Origin: Bacillota bacterium
Lineage (GTDB): Bacteria; Bacillota; UBA4882; UBA8346
NCBI GenBank assembly: GCA_023392595.1
Contig: JAEVYU010000079.1
Location: 1 to 64,000 of the forward strand
Direction: 5' to 3'
DNA length: 64,000 nucleotides
Numbering within the stretch: the stretch's first letter is position 1; each line of letters opens with the position of its first letter. Positions 1-7,820 of the stretch are shown here, piece after piece. The position numbers were made by a program, and so were the translations under genes. A model generated the notes under the pieces. The model worked only from the letters and a program-made list of their open reading frames with translations. It was not told the origin of the DNA and ran no database searches.

Positions 1-127
1 CCGGCAAGTAAGTGACAATTTTTCTGCGATGACGCAGAAAAATTGGCCGGATCGGGTTCATTGTTTGAATCCGGCAAGTTTAAATGCGACTGAGGTTTTT
101 GGGGTTACTTGCCGGATTCAAGTTTAA
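1..127. repeat. Palindromic repeat element, copy A (MITE-like)
   Basis: About 127 bp, nearly identical to 5060-5187. It holds a perfect hairpin at 17-44 (AATTTTTCTGCG, 4-nt loop, complement). CCGGCAAGTAA at 1-11 is inverted at 105-115, and TGAATCCGGCAAGT at 66-79 is inverted at 107-120. There is no coding capacity. Its right end supplies the stop codon of the adjacent minus-strand protease relative. The left boundary is uncertain because it coincides with the window edge. Confidence 0.75.
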
Positions 128-1524
128 TGGGTGGATTCGGGAGAGTGTGTCCAATTTCTGATCAATGTCCCCAAGATATTCATAAAAAACTCATTTGGGT
201 ATTCCCCCGAACTTCCGGAATTTTGCAAGAACCATTTCAAAGCCATCGGAAGCATTTGACTCATATTCAGGGGAAAACCGCTCCCATTCCGGGTTAACGA
301 TATCTTTCTTTTGGTGTTTTCCAAAACATCCAGATTTAATAATCCCGACCCTTGCAGAGTTTTTCCCAATCCTAAATTCTTAGCCCGCTTGGTTAGAAAG
401 TATTTAACCTGGGCCGGGCCAAAAGAAGGCCTTTTTTCCAAAACCAAAGCCGCTCCCCCCGCCGCTATTGCTGCCGCTATAGCATTTCCGGAACAACGCG
501 TATATCCATCCTCCATATTTAATGAAACTACTTGTTCCGCTTCAACGACAAGGTCTGGTTGAGCGGGAGCACGTGAATTCTCCCAAGGTGAATCCGAATT
601 TATCAATTGATTCTCACTCAAGGCCAAAGCTTGCTGTCGATTTAAACTGGCGACTGAAATCAATGGCTGTGGTAATCCATGAAAACTTACATTCTTTTGT
701 TTGGTCACCGGAGCAAAAACCGCTATCCCTCTCTTCCAAGCCATGCTAAGTATTCTACCGAGAGGATCGGCATCATAATGATCTTGATATAACGCTGGTA
801 TGGATAAATAAAGAACTCTTATGTTAAACAGCGGTAGGTTCCGGATACACCATTCAACACCGGCTATGATATTCGAAAGCCGGCCGTTACCATCCTGATC
901 CAAGATCTTAACCCCCACCAACCAAGCTTCTGGCGCCATCCCTTTAGCTGTTTCAGAAATACTGCCGTTACCCCCGATAATACCGGTGGTTTCTGTTCCA
1001 TGCCCATGGTCATCATAGGGGGAAGTTTTGTGACTGACAAAGTCTTGCCATCCGATAATCCGACTGTTGGGTATCATTAAATCCTGATGAGGGTAAATGC
1101 CCGTATCCAGTACAGCGACGACGATACCTTTGCCCGTATAGCCATATTCCGGGATAACAGGAGCTTGTGAATGGGAAATACTTTGATGCTCCTGAATGTT
1201 CTCTATGATTGATTCATCGGTAGTCTTGCCCAAAAAAGCTTGGTCTTCCGTTAAGGAAACCGGGGGATCATTCCATATTCTTTTAATATACAAGGAATTC
1301 GCTACTTTGGGAAGCATTCCCAAAGGTAATTCTACAGCCAGCAAAGGGATAAGATTGACAGTGTGCCCTATTTTTCCCTGATTTGCTCTAACGATATCAA
1401 CAATTTTGTCCGGTTGTCTACCGCTAAATTCCAGCAACAGTCTACTGCTGCCACTCGGGGATTCAGTATTATAAATACTTTGCACCGCCGGTGATAATTT
1501 TTGAATCCAACGTTCACGGGACAC
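124..1524 (-). CDS. Subtilisin-like (S8) protein lacking the catalytic serine
   Basis: 466 aa from a GTG preceded by GGAGGTGA; the longer reading from 1554 has no comparable RBS. The fold is that of the S8 protease at 3399-4808. An N-terminal prodomain-like region (residues ~1-120) is followed by the Asp motif AVLDTGIYPH (D~140) and the His motif HGHGTETTG (H~175). The serine block GTSMATP of the paralogue aligns with GNAIAAA, so Ser is Ala (~348). The oxyanion-hole AAGN block is replaced by FAPV. I see no signal peptide. The protein is probably a non-hydrolytic subtilase fold, for example a binding or regulatory partner of the active paralogue. That role is inference; the residue losses are read directly. 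Confidence 0.85.
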   Translation of the reverse strand: MSRERWIQKLSPAVQSIYNTESPSGSSRLLLEFSGRQPDKIVDIVRANQGKIGHTVNLIPLLAVELPLGMLPKVANSLYIKRIWNDPPVSLTEDQAFLGKTTDESIIENIQEHQSISHSQAPVIPEYGYTGKGIVVAVLDTGIYPHQDLMIPNSRIIGWQDFVSHKTSPYDDHGHGTETTGIIGGNGSISETAKGMAPEAWLVGVKILDQDGNGRLSNIIAGVEWCIRNLPLFNIRVLYLSIPALYQDHYDADPLGRILSMAWKRGIAVFAPVTKQKNVSFHGLPQPLISVASLNRQQALALSENQLINSDSPWENSRAPAQPDLVVEAEQVVSLNMEDGYTRCSGNAIAAAIAAGGAALVLEKRPSFGPAQVKYFLTKRAKNLGLGKTLQGSGLLNLDVLENTKRKISLTRNGSGFPLNMSQMLPMALKWFLQNSGSSGEYPNEFFMNILGTLIRNWTHSPESTH

Positions 1525-1581
1525 CGAATCACCTCCAAACTTACCATCCATCAAATTTATTTGAGAAAATATTTTAAGTCT

Positions 1582-1614
1582 TACAAAATAATGCCCGAAA
1601 TCTTTTCGGGCATT
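1582..1614 (-). terminator. Rho-independent terminator after the small-peptide cluster
   Basis: AATGCCCGAAA / TTTCGGGCATT stem with a 4-nt loop, followed on the minus strand by a T-rich stretch. It lies between the peptide gene at 1640 and the S8-like gene starting at 1524. Confidence 0.75.
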
Positions 1615-1639
1615 GTTTCATCCATATATTTATCAGCGG

Positions 1640-1765
1640 TTACCAGCAACCGCCAAAGCAACCACCACATCCGATTACGAGCAGCACGAAGACTAAGAAC
1701 ATAAGCCATCCATTGTTGAAAAATGAACCGACGCCGACGAACAGCCCTTTAACGCCGTCTGCCAT
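1640..1765 (-). CDS. Small Gly/Cys-rich single-TM peptide 1
   Basis: 41 aa, start ATG with AGGAG 7 nt upstream. The layout is MADG-, a short linker, FFNNGWLMF, one transmembrane helix (about residues 20-31), then a cysteine/glycine tail GCGGCFGGCW. It is one of three tandem paralogues (1640, 1882, 2162), each with its own RBS and a leader hairpin. The architecture resembles the short hydrophobic YjcZ-type sporulation peptides, but I could not assign it to that family by sequence. The conserved cysteines could bind metal or cross-link. It probably acts in the membrane or spore envelope; function unknown. Confidence 0.8.
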   Translation of the reverse strand: MADGVKGLFVGVGSFFNNGWLMFLVFVLLVIGCGGCFGGCW

Positions 1766-1789
1766 GTTCATTCACTCCTTTGCGGGTAC

Positions 1790-1807
1790 AAGCCTTTGAT
1801 AAGGCTT
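1790..1807 (-). promoter_or_regulatory. Leader hairpin of peptide 1
   Basis: AAGCCTT-ATCA-AAGGCTT on the minus strand, about 25 nt before the start codon. Equivalent hairpins precede the other two peptide genes at 2023-2042 and 2313-2333. Position and stem are conserved while the loop varies. Confidence 0.5.
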
Positions 1808-1881
1808 TCTGGTTTATTATATGTACTTTACAGTCTTCGTTAAGCCTGACGAAAGTTATTGTATGCTATCGTATATTTATT

Positions 1882-2001
1882 TTACCAGCAGCCGCCGCCA
1901 CCAAAGCAACCGCCACATCCAATAACCAACAGCACGAAGATAAGGAACATCAGCCATCCGTTATTAAAGAATCCTGCGCCATCACCTAAAGCATCAGCCA
2001 T
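1882..2001 (-). CDS. Small Gly/Cys-rich single-TM peptide 2
   Basis: 39 aa: MADALGDGAGFFNNGW, a hydrophobic helix (about residues 17-27), then GCGGCFGGGGCW. It starts with ATG, with AAAAGGAG about 9 nt upstream. It is a paralogue of the peptides at 1640 and 2162. The FFNNGWLMFL core and the CGGCFGG tail are constant and the N-terminal linker varies. Function unknown; the neighbours and a spore-forming host suggest an envelope role. Confidence 0.8.
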   Translation of the reverse strand: MADALGDGAGFFNNGWLMFLIFVLLVIGCGGCFGGGGCW

Positions 2002-2022
2002 TTTTTTCACTCCTTTTCTTCT

Positions 2023-2042
2023 TAGCCTTTTATGGAGGCTTA
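2023..2042 (-). promoter_or_regulatory. Leader hairpin of peptide 2
   Basis: AAGCCT...AGGCT stem on the minus strand, about 25 nt before the start codon. It is equivalent to the hairpins at 1790 and 2313. Confidence 0.45.
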
Positions 2043-2110
2043 ATACTAAATTATATGAAAGGTATCCTCCACATTCATCGGGCTAATGTAATGATTAAAT
2101 GATTTCGAAG

Positions 2111-2135
2111 GTAAAATGCCCGTTAGCCGGGCATC
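2111..2135 (-). terminator. Terminator between peptides 3 and 2
   Basis: Perfect stem ATGCCCG / CGGGCAT followed on the minus strand by TTTT. It separates the third peptide gene from the second. Confidence 0.65.
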
Positions 2136-2161
2136 ACATCTCATTTTTCATATCGGGCGGA

Positions 2162-2287
2162 TTAGATACAACCACCAAAGCAACCGCCGCATCCGATGAC
2201 TAATAATACGAAGATCAAGAACATCAGCCAACCATTATTGAAAAATCCACCGAGACCATCCACTAATCCTTTCAGTCCATCGGCCAT
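2162..2287 (-). CDS. Small Gly/Cys-rich single-TM peptide 3
   Basis: 41 aa, ATG start with AGGAGAG 7 nt upstream. It has a MADGLKG N-terminus, the FFNNGWLMFL core, one TM helix and the tail GCGGCFGGCI, so the final Trp of its paralogues is Ile here. It is the first gene of the tandem trio in transcription order. Function is not recognised beyond the family description given for the gene at 1640. Confidence 0.8.
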   Translation of the reverse strand: MADGLKGLVDGLGGFFNNGWLMFLIFVLLVIGCGGCFGGCI

Positions 2288-2312
2288 TATAATCTCTCCT
2301 TTAACAGATTCC

Positions 2313-2333
2313 TAAGCCCTACTTCAGGCTTTA
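2313..2333 (-). promoter_or_regulatory. Leader hairpin of peptide 3
   Basis: AAGCC...GGGCTT stem on the minus strand about 25 nt before the start. It belongs to the same leader-hairpin set as 1790 and 2023. Confidence 0.45.
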
Positions 2334-2624
2334 TAGTTCAGTATATGAGTCTGGGTCGGGGATTTCTATGGGCAAAGGTTACATTTATGGAGACGAAAAT
2401 CATCATTATCATATTCCTCTCTCGATAACATTTCAAATACTGTGACAGAGTTTCTATAACCGCATCAACCGTTCGGAATATAGCCTTTATGAAATTATGA
2501 GGAAATCAATTATCGGATCTCCCAAGGATATCCCCGTGCTGTAATTTGAAATCCCCGGGATGCAACACCAAAGGCTTCTCTCTTTCATATGATATTGATA
2601 CAAATGTTTTTTGGGGGGCTGAAA

Positions 2625-3308
2625 GTGAGTAAAATTAACTATCTGGATTTATTAGCCCAGTATAATATCGATAATGCCCATCCGGGAGGTTTGGCATTAA
2701 CCAAAAAACTGCTGGCGCGGGAGACACTTTTATCCGACACAGCCCTATTGGATGTAGGCTGTGGAACGGGTCAAACCGCTTTATTTATTGCCAAGCATTA
2801 CCCATGCCGGGTCATTGCAGTTGATTTAAGTCGCAAGATGCTTGATAAAGCAGAACGTAAGTTTGCGCAAGCCGGCCTAACCATTCCCCTATTACGGGCT
2901 AATGCTATGAATCTTCCTTTTCGCAAAGGCAGCTTTGATATTGTTTTAGCCGAATCCGTGACCATTTTTACTGAAAATGCAAACCGTACTTTGCGTGAAT
3001 ATCACCGGGTACTAAAACCAGGAGGCATTTTATTGGCGATCGAAGGAACTTCTCTCCAACCTTTGGAAAACCATGAAGCTATGGAGCTGAAAGAGGCCTT
3101 GGGAATCACTTTTCTTCCAACAAAAGAAGAATGGTGCCAAATGATAAAGGATGCCGGATTTTCCCATGTCAAAACCCTTTTCCAGCAACGCATGGGATGG
3201 ATGGGGGCTTTCCCTTCAGAGCTCGCTGAGGTTTTTCATGAATATCGCAACATTATGTTCAAGCACAGGAAAAAATTCGGTTTTGGTGTTTACCGTTGTG
3301 ACTCTTAA
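2625..3308 (+). CDS. Class I SAM-dependent methyltransferase
   Basis: 227 aa from a GTG with GGGGGG upstream; the longer frame from 2589 lacks an RBS. Rossmann methyltransferase motifs are clear: motif I LDVGCGTGQT (about residues 48-57), the acidic AVDLS end of strand 2 (~76), ANAMNLPF (~105) and HRVLKPGGI (~140). The length fits the Methyltransf_11/UbiE-like group. The substrate cannot be read from sequence. It is a monocistronic plus-strand gene between two minus-strand clusters and is followed by a strong bidirectional terminator. Confidence 0.9.
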   Translation: MSKINYLDLLAQYNIDNAHPGGLALTKKLLARETLLSDTALLDVGCGTGQTALFIAKHYPCRVIAVDLSRKMLDKAERKFAQAGLTIPLLRANAMNLPFRKGSFDIVLAESVTIFTENANRTLREYHRVLKPGGILLAIEGTSLQPLENHEAMELKEALGITFLPTKEEWCQMIKDAGFSHVKTLFQQRMGWMGAFPSELAEVFHEYRNIMFKHRKKFGFGVYRCDS

Positions 3309-3338
3309 CTTTTTTTAAACTGGTTTTTCTTCATCATA

Positions 3339-3374
3339 AAAGGGGCTCCCGGTTAAATCCGGGCAGCCCCTTTA
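3339..3374. terminator. Bidirectional terminator
   Basis: AAAGGGGCT-CCCGG...CCGGG-AGCCCCTTT hairpin flanked by A and T runs. It lies between the convergent methyltransferase and S8 protease genes and should serve both. Confidence 0.85.
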
Positions 3375-3398
3375 GGTTTACATATGTTGGTTGAAATT

Positions 3399-4808
3399 TC
3401 AGATAATAGCCAAAGGAATCAGTGCCAGTAACGCCAGAGAAAGCGGACTGAAATTAGGGCTCTTTGTTTCCTCTTCAGCTTCTTCAGCTGTATCGGTTGG
3501 TGCGCTATTTACTCCAAGCATTTTTAGGAATGGATTGCCTGTTTGTTTTGGTTTCTCATCGGAGCTTGCGGCATCTGCTTTTGGTCTAAAATATCCGAAA
3601 AGCATTTCAAAAAATGATTTTTGTTTTCTCTCGTCTTTCTTTTGCTCTTCAAATAATGAGCTAATGGATAAAGCCCCTGACCCTTGAAACGAAGACTGTA
3701 AGCCCATTGTCCGTGCGTTTCTTTTTAAGGTGGTTTTTACCTGATCGGGTTGCAGATTCGGTGATTTTTGTAACAACTGCGCTACGGATCCGGTAACCAT
3801 CGGTGTCGCCATCGAGGTGCCTGTAAGGGAACGATACCCCCCGCCGGTCCGTAATGAAGTAATATTCGTACCCGGAGCCAAAAGATCCGGTTTTATTTGA
3901 TTATCGATGGTCGGGCCTCTGCTGGAAGAGTCACTGATTTTATCGTCAGTTAAATCTTCCGTTCCTCTATCATCAAAATTACCAACCGTAATAACAGCCG
4001 GGGAAATTCCCGGAGTATTAATGGTTCTTTGATCAGGCCCATCATTTCCGGCTGCCACACATACAACCATTCCCCGGGACCAGGCAGCTGAAACCGCACG
4101 GCATAATGGATCCTCGCCGGAAGAATCCTGAGCTTTAGAACCGAGCGATAAATTAATCGCCCGAATGTTATATTCTTTTTGATTATTGATGCACCATTCA
4201 AGTGCCGATATAACGTCGGAAGTATTCCCTTCCCCATCCTTATTTAAAACTTTAACGCCAACTAATTTTGCGTCCGGAGCCATACCTATATATTTACGAC
4301 GGGAAACCAAGCCGTTTCCTGCAATGATTCCGGATACATGGGTTCCATGCCCATTATCATCATAAGGATACGAGCGATCATTGACCAAGTCGTGCCATCC
4401 CACAATACGGCTTTCAGGGTATATTAAATCGGGGTGTGGATAAATTCCGGTATCAATCACTGCAACCGTTACATCTTTTCCCGTAAACCCTAAACCTTGT
4501 GCTTTGGCCCCTCCGGCAGTCGGAACCGCCACATCCAACAAAGTACGTACTTTTACGTCATGCCATATTTTACGGATATGGGGAGAATAAGTCATAACCT
4601 CAAGAGCAGAGTAAGGAACCTCTACAACGACCACAGGGAACAATTTCATTTCCCGGTGTACTTTGCCTTCGCTAGCCTCAATATATGAAGCAACGCGATC
4701 ACTTCGGGTACTGGCCATCTCAACGATTAATCTGCACGGTTTATCCGGATTTTCTGTAAACTCTGATTTTAATAGAACGGGTGAAAGTTTTTGAATCATT
4801 ATCGGCAA
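3399..4808 (-). CDS. Intact subtilisin-like serine protease (S8) with a C-terminal anchor
   Basis: 469 aa from a TTG placed 8 nt after AGGAGG; an earlier GTG overlaps the RBS itself. There is an N-terminal propeptide-like domain (~1-95). The full triad is present: Asp in AVIDTGIYPH (~119), His in NGHGTHVSG (~154) and Ser in GTSMATP (~332). The oxyanion Asn lies in AAGNDG (~255). The last ~20 residues (FSPLSLALLALIPLAII) form a hydrophobic tail after a charged linker, suggesting a C-terminal membrane anchor. No N-terminal signal peptide is seen, so it may be intracellular or mother-cell/spore located. It is the paralogue of the dead copy at 124-1524. Confidence 0.9.
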   Translation of the reverse strand: MPIMIQKLSPVLLKSEFTENPDKPCRLIVEMASTRSDRVASYIEASEGKVHREMKLFPVVVVEVPYSALEVMTYSPHIRKIWHDVKVRTLLDVAVPTAGGAKAQGLGFTGKDVTVAVIDTGIYPHPDLIYPESRIVGWHDLVNDRSYPYDDNGHGTHVSGIIAGNGLVSRRKYIGMAPDAKLVGVKVLNKDGEGNTSDVISALEWCINNQKEYNIRAINLSLGSKAQDSSGEDPLCRAVSAAWSRGMVVCVAAGNDGPDQRTINTPGISPAVITVGNFDDRGTEDLTDDKISDSSSRGPTIDNQIKPDLLAPGTNITSLRTGGGYRSLTGTSMATPMVTGSVAQLLQKSPNLQPDQVKTTLKRNARTMGLQSSFQGSGALSISSLFEEQKKDERKQKSFFEMLFGYFRPKADAASSDEKPKQTGNPFLKMLGVNSAPTDTAEEAEEETKSPNFSPLSLALLALIPLAII

Positions 4809-5059
4809 ATGTATCACCTCCTATCACTATCGTTAGAATAGTATACTCAGAGCTTGGTTTGTTGTTTCTGGAAAAAAAGCATGAATTGAAATGAATGAAA
4901 CGAAATATTCCTTTGAGTAATAGTCTTTATACATTAACCCAAAGTCTCCCTATCCCCGCAAGGCCCGAAATATTGCAATAGCCTTCATTTTTCAGCGCAT
5001 ATCACCTAATGTAATATATGGGAAACCGGACTGCCTGACTTAAATCTTTAACCTCGATC

Positions 5060-5187
5060 TGGCAAGGAAGTGACAATTTTTCTGCCATGCCGCAGAAAAA
5101 TTGGCCGGATCGGGTTCATTGTTTGAATCCGCCAAGTTTAAATGCGACTGAGGTTTTTGGGGTTACTTGCCGGATTCAAGTTTAATC
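5060..5187. repeat. Palindromic repeat element, copy B
   Basis: Second copy of the element at 1-127, with a few substitutions: the first GGCAAGTAAG reads GGCAAGGAAG and the hairpin loop differs. It keeps the internal hairpin (~5075-5102) and the inverted ACTTGCCGGATTCA. It lies just upstream of the NlpC/P60 gene. The two copies bracket the 5-kb S8/peptide region. Confidence 0.8.
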
Positions 5188-5306
5188 AATTTTGCCAACA
5201 GAAAAAAGGCAGACTTATTCCTTTATCACATCACCAGATCCGGAGCAGAAACATACCCTACAATAGTCAGTTCATACCAAACATGATTTTTGAATGGAGC
5301 CCAAAA

Positions 5307-5717
5307 ATGGATCAACAACAGATTAAGGCCTTGATTAAAAAATATTCCGGTATTCCTTATCAACATGGGGGAAGAGATTTGACAGGCCTGGATTGTTTGG
5401 GATTAGCCTACTACTTTTACAAGGATTGCGGGATCGATATTCCCCAAAACGACGGAGAAAATTATTCCCTGAATTGGGCGAAGGAAGACCCCGAACGATA
5501 CCTGAGAGGAATATTACAAATAGGACAGGCCGCTCCGATGGAAGAATTAAAGCCGCTGGATTTTGTATATTTCCGGATGGGGCGTTATATTTCTCACGGG
5601 GCGGTGATGGTGGATAGTGAAAATTTCATTCATGTACTGCAACGCTCCACAGTACATGTCAGTCCTATGAACAAGATTTGGCGGAAACGTCTGATAGGGG
5701 CCAGAAGGATAGTTTAA
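5307..5717 (+). CDS. NlpC/P60-family cysteine peptidase
   Basis: 136 aa from the ATG of MDQQQIKAL, preceded by GGAG 7 nt upstream; longer in-frame readings begin inside the repeat at 5142. Family landmarks are the catalytic Cys in GLDCLGLAYYF (~35), the His in ISHGAVMV (~105) and a third polar residue in FIHVLQ (~115). Such enzymes cleave D-Glu/mDAP-type bonds in peptidoglycan stems. It has no signal peptide and no accessory binding domain, so it is a minimal catalytic domain, perhaps spore- or phage-related. Its stop overlaps the stop of the convergent gene at 5714. Confidence 0.85.
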   Translation: MDQQQIKALIKKYSGIPYQHGGRDLTGLDCLGLAYYFYKDCGIDIPQNDGENYSLNWAKEDPERYLRGILQIGQAAPMEELKPLDFVYFRMGRYISHGAVMVDSENFIHVLQRSTVHVSPMNKIWRKRLIGARRIV

Positions 5718-6118
5718 GAATTGTTGCAGTTATCAATAATACACTTCATCACTTGATCGAAGGGCATATGACCTAACTGCTTCATCACTTTATCCAGCTG
5801 GGTGCTGGTCTTTAGAGTTCCCGTCAATACAATTTGAACTTCTTGATTCCGGTTGACGAGTACTGAATTGACCTGTAAAACATCACAAATAATACCGGCG
5901 ATCACCAATAGTTCCGAGGGAAGTATACTGATACCTTCAATGCCGCTGTTATCAGTACTTCCCGCATTATTGCTCTTGGAATGGCCTTTACGGCAGTCTC
6001 TCGCGCCCATGCCAGATTGGTCTTTTTTACCTGTGCCGCTATTATCCTGTCTCAGGTTCAGTTGACTTAATTCCGCAATAATTTTCTTCGCTTTTTCGAT
6101 ATCTTCGGCAGAAAACAA
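5714..6118 (-). CDS. Hypothetical protein, possibly spore-associated
   Basis: 134 aa, TTG start preceded by AGGAGAG. The N-terminus is helical and charged (~1-22). A low-complexity Gly/Ser/Asp/Asn linker follows (~23-60). A C-terminal alpha/beta domain (ELLVIAGIICDVLQVNSVLVNRN, then a helical end with two cysteines) completes it. I do not recognise a family. It converges with the NlpC/P60 gene with overlapping stop codons. Confidence 0.6.
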   Translation of the reverse strand: MFSAEDIEKAKKIIAELSQLNLRQDNSGTGKKDQSGMGARDCRKGHSKSNNAGSTDNSGIEGISILPSELLVIAGIICDVLQVNSVLVNRNQEVQIVLTGTLKTSTQLDKVMKQLGHMPFDQVMKCIIDNCNNS

Positions 6119-6230
6119 GGCAATCTCTCCTCTACGGCACGCGCATCATCGAACCTTCAATCAGAAAAATGCCATTCATCTTTCCCATAATCCTCTTCCA
6201 TCTGCCATGGGGACTCGATTTTCTCCCGGA

Positions 6231-6377
6231 TTACGGCGGCAAAAGAATAGGATTCTGGGAAGGACGCAACGGAATAGCTAATCCGCTCGCAAAAAGAATA
6301 AAAAGCCCTGCAGCAATAATGATCAAGATATCATGTTGGACTTCCTCCAGACATGCCAAAATAAATCCCCCCATCAT
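6231..6377 (-). CDS. Possible small single-TM peptide
   Basis: 48 codons on the minus strand with one strong hydrophobic segment (ILIIIAAGLFILFASGLAI), followed by a proline-rich end. No convincing RBS precedes the ATG. A TTG start after GGGGGGA is an alternative that shortens it slightly. It fills part of the 6119-6787 gap. The rest of that gap is AT-rich (6640-6710) and probably holds the promoter of the SpeD-like gene. Confidence 0.3.
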   Translation of the reverse strand: MMGGFILACLEEVQHDILIIIAAGLFILFASGLAIPLRPSQNPILLPP

Positions 6378-6787
6378 AAACTTTTCATCATGGTAGTATA
6401 TTTTTTTGAATTCCAGTTGTGAATGGGCAAAAGGCGAAAGTCTTCCGTGAACCTTGCCGGAGAAAATTTAGTTGCAAGCAACGGACGAAAGTCAGACCAG
6501 GCAACCTGCGGTCTATCCCCTAAGTAAACGGCCATGTGTTGTTTCCATGGTTTTGTGGCTTAAATTACCATTTTCAATAAATTTACAAAAAAATCAATCA
6601 TTCCAGCAAAATCCCCTGATGAATCCTTCAAAAAAACTCTGGCGCATTTCAAATTTTATATTATAATATATATGTTTTACTATGAATGATTAATAATTTA
6701 TCGAACCTGAATTCAGCCGGTAAACTTCCGAACTCGTAGTCATTTCATCCGCTGAATCCCGGTAACAAAGTGAGGTTGCTGAAAATA

Positions 6788-7597
6788 ATGAATCATTTCG
6801 TGATGGATGCATTTAAAGGATACCGTTCCCGCTTGGATGATTTAATGCTGGTTCATGAAATCTTGGAAGAGCTTCCCATGAAATTGGGACTCAAAACTGT
6901 GATGCCTCCATTCATCCTGCCGTATTATAACGGCGTGGTTCCTGAAGATTGCGGAGTTAGTGCCTTTGTCTTTTTAGAGGGCGGCCATTTTACGTTGCAC
7001 ACCTTTTCTTTCCGCGAAGCTTACTTTGTGGACTTGTTTTACCCTGATTCTTTCGATACGGACAAATTGTCAGGCCTGATTAAAGGGGCTTTCCCAGCTG
7101 AAAAAGTAACGGCCTATTCTTTAGAACGTGAACGGAAAGAAAGTTATCCGCCAAAGATTGAAATTAATGAGTCCCTAGATTTCGGGCCGCATCTTTTTTT
7201 GGATTTTCAAAACTATCAAGGACCCCGAACGATGGATGATTTATTCGAAGTCTTTGATACAATGCCTTTTCAAATCGGCATGACTCCAATTATTCGTCCC
7301 TATATTGTCCGAAATTATATGGGCGATGAGAAAGTAATCTCCGTATTAACGATGATTGCCGAGAGCCATATCAGTCTGCATTACTTTGAAAAATCGAACC
7401 GGGCCTATTTGGACCTTTTTTCCTGCCGTTTTTTTGATTACAATGCGGTAATCCCAAAGTTAAAACAGGCATTTCATAGCGACGTAGTCAATGAAACCCT
7501 GATCGCCCGGGGCAGCAAATACAACCAGTATAAGAGTGTCGCCGACGCATTAGCGGTGAATTCCCGTTCCTGGCTAGGAAATGTCTATCAGCGGTGA
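6788..7597 (+). CDS. Tandem SpeD-like protein (S-adenosylmethionine decarboxylase fold)
   Basis: 269 aa from the ATG of MNHFVMDAF; a GTG at 6770 is the alternative. It consists of two consecutive SpeD-type domains. The second (~130-269) keeps the processing and catalytic signature AESHISLHYF (E192-S193, H194) and a cysteine in LDLFSC (~213), as in prokaryotic AdoMet decarboxylases that self-cleave at Glu-Ser to form pyruvoyl. In the first domain the equivalent position reads LEGGHFTLH, so the cleavage serine is lost. Canonical bacterial SpeD is a single ~120-aa domain. The product could decarboxylate AdoMet for polyamine synthesis or another amino acid. No spermidine synthase neighbour is present. 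Confidence 0.75.
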   Translation: MNHFVMDAFKGYRSRLDDLMLVHEILEELPMKLGLKTVMPPFILPYYNGVVPEDCGVSAFVFLEGGHFTLHTFSFREAYFVDLFYPDSFDTDKLSGLIKGAFPAEKVTAYSLERERKESYPPKIEINESLDFGPHLFLDFQNYQGPRTMDDLFEVFDTMPFQIGMTPIIRPYIVRNYMGDEKVISVLTMIAESHISLHYFEKSNRAYLDLFSCRFFDYNAVIPKLKQAFHSDVVNETLIARGSKYNQYKSVADALAVNSRSWLGNVYQR

Positions 7598-7608
7598 ACG
7601 CCTTTTAG

Positions 7609-7677
7609 GACCTGGAAGGGCGGTTGCCAATCTGAAAAACAAGGATTGCAGCTGCCTTTTTATGCAGGTCTTTTTTT
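7609..7677 (+). terminator. Branched terminator after the SpeD-like gene
   Basis: GACCTG (7609) pairs with CAGGTC (7665-7670) and is followed by seven T. Inside, GTTGCCAATC pairs imperfectly with GATTGCAGC, giving a long two-part hairpin. Confidence 0.7.
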
Positions 7678-7820
7678 GTAAGTAAAATCTCAAAATTTAT
7701 GAGTCGGTGTTTCCATAGAAAGCGGGGGAATATTTAAATTTTTTCCTTTATCCGTTCATCAAAGAAACCTTACGCCATGATCACCATATGATATCGTATC
7801 AATCTAAATAGGTGAAAATT

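Noticed and set aside
6400..6770. Possible riboswitch upstream of the SpeD-like gene
   Set aside because: Small hairpins such as AGACC...GGTCT are present, but I could not match any known SAM, polyamine or other riboswitch consensus.
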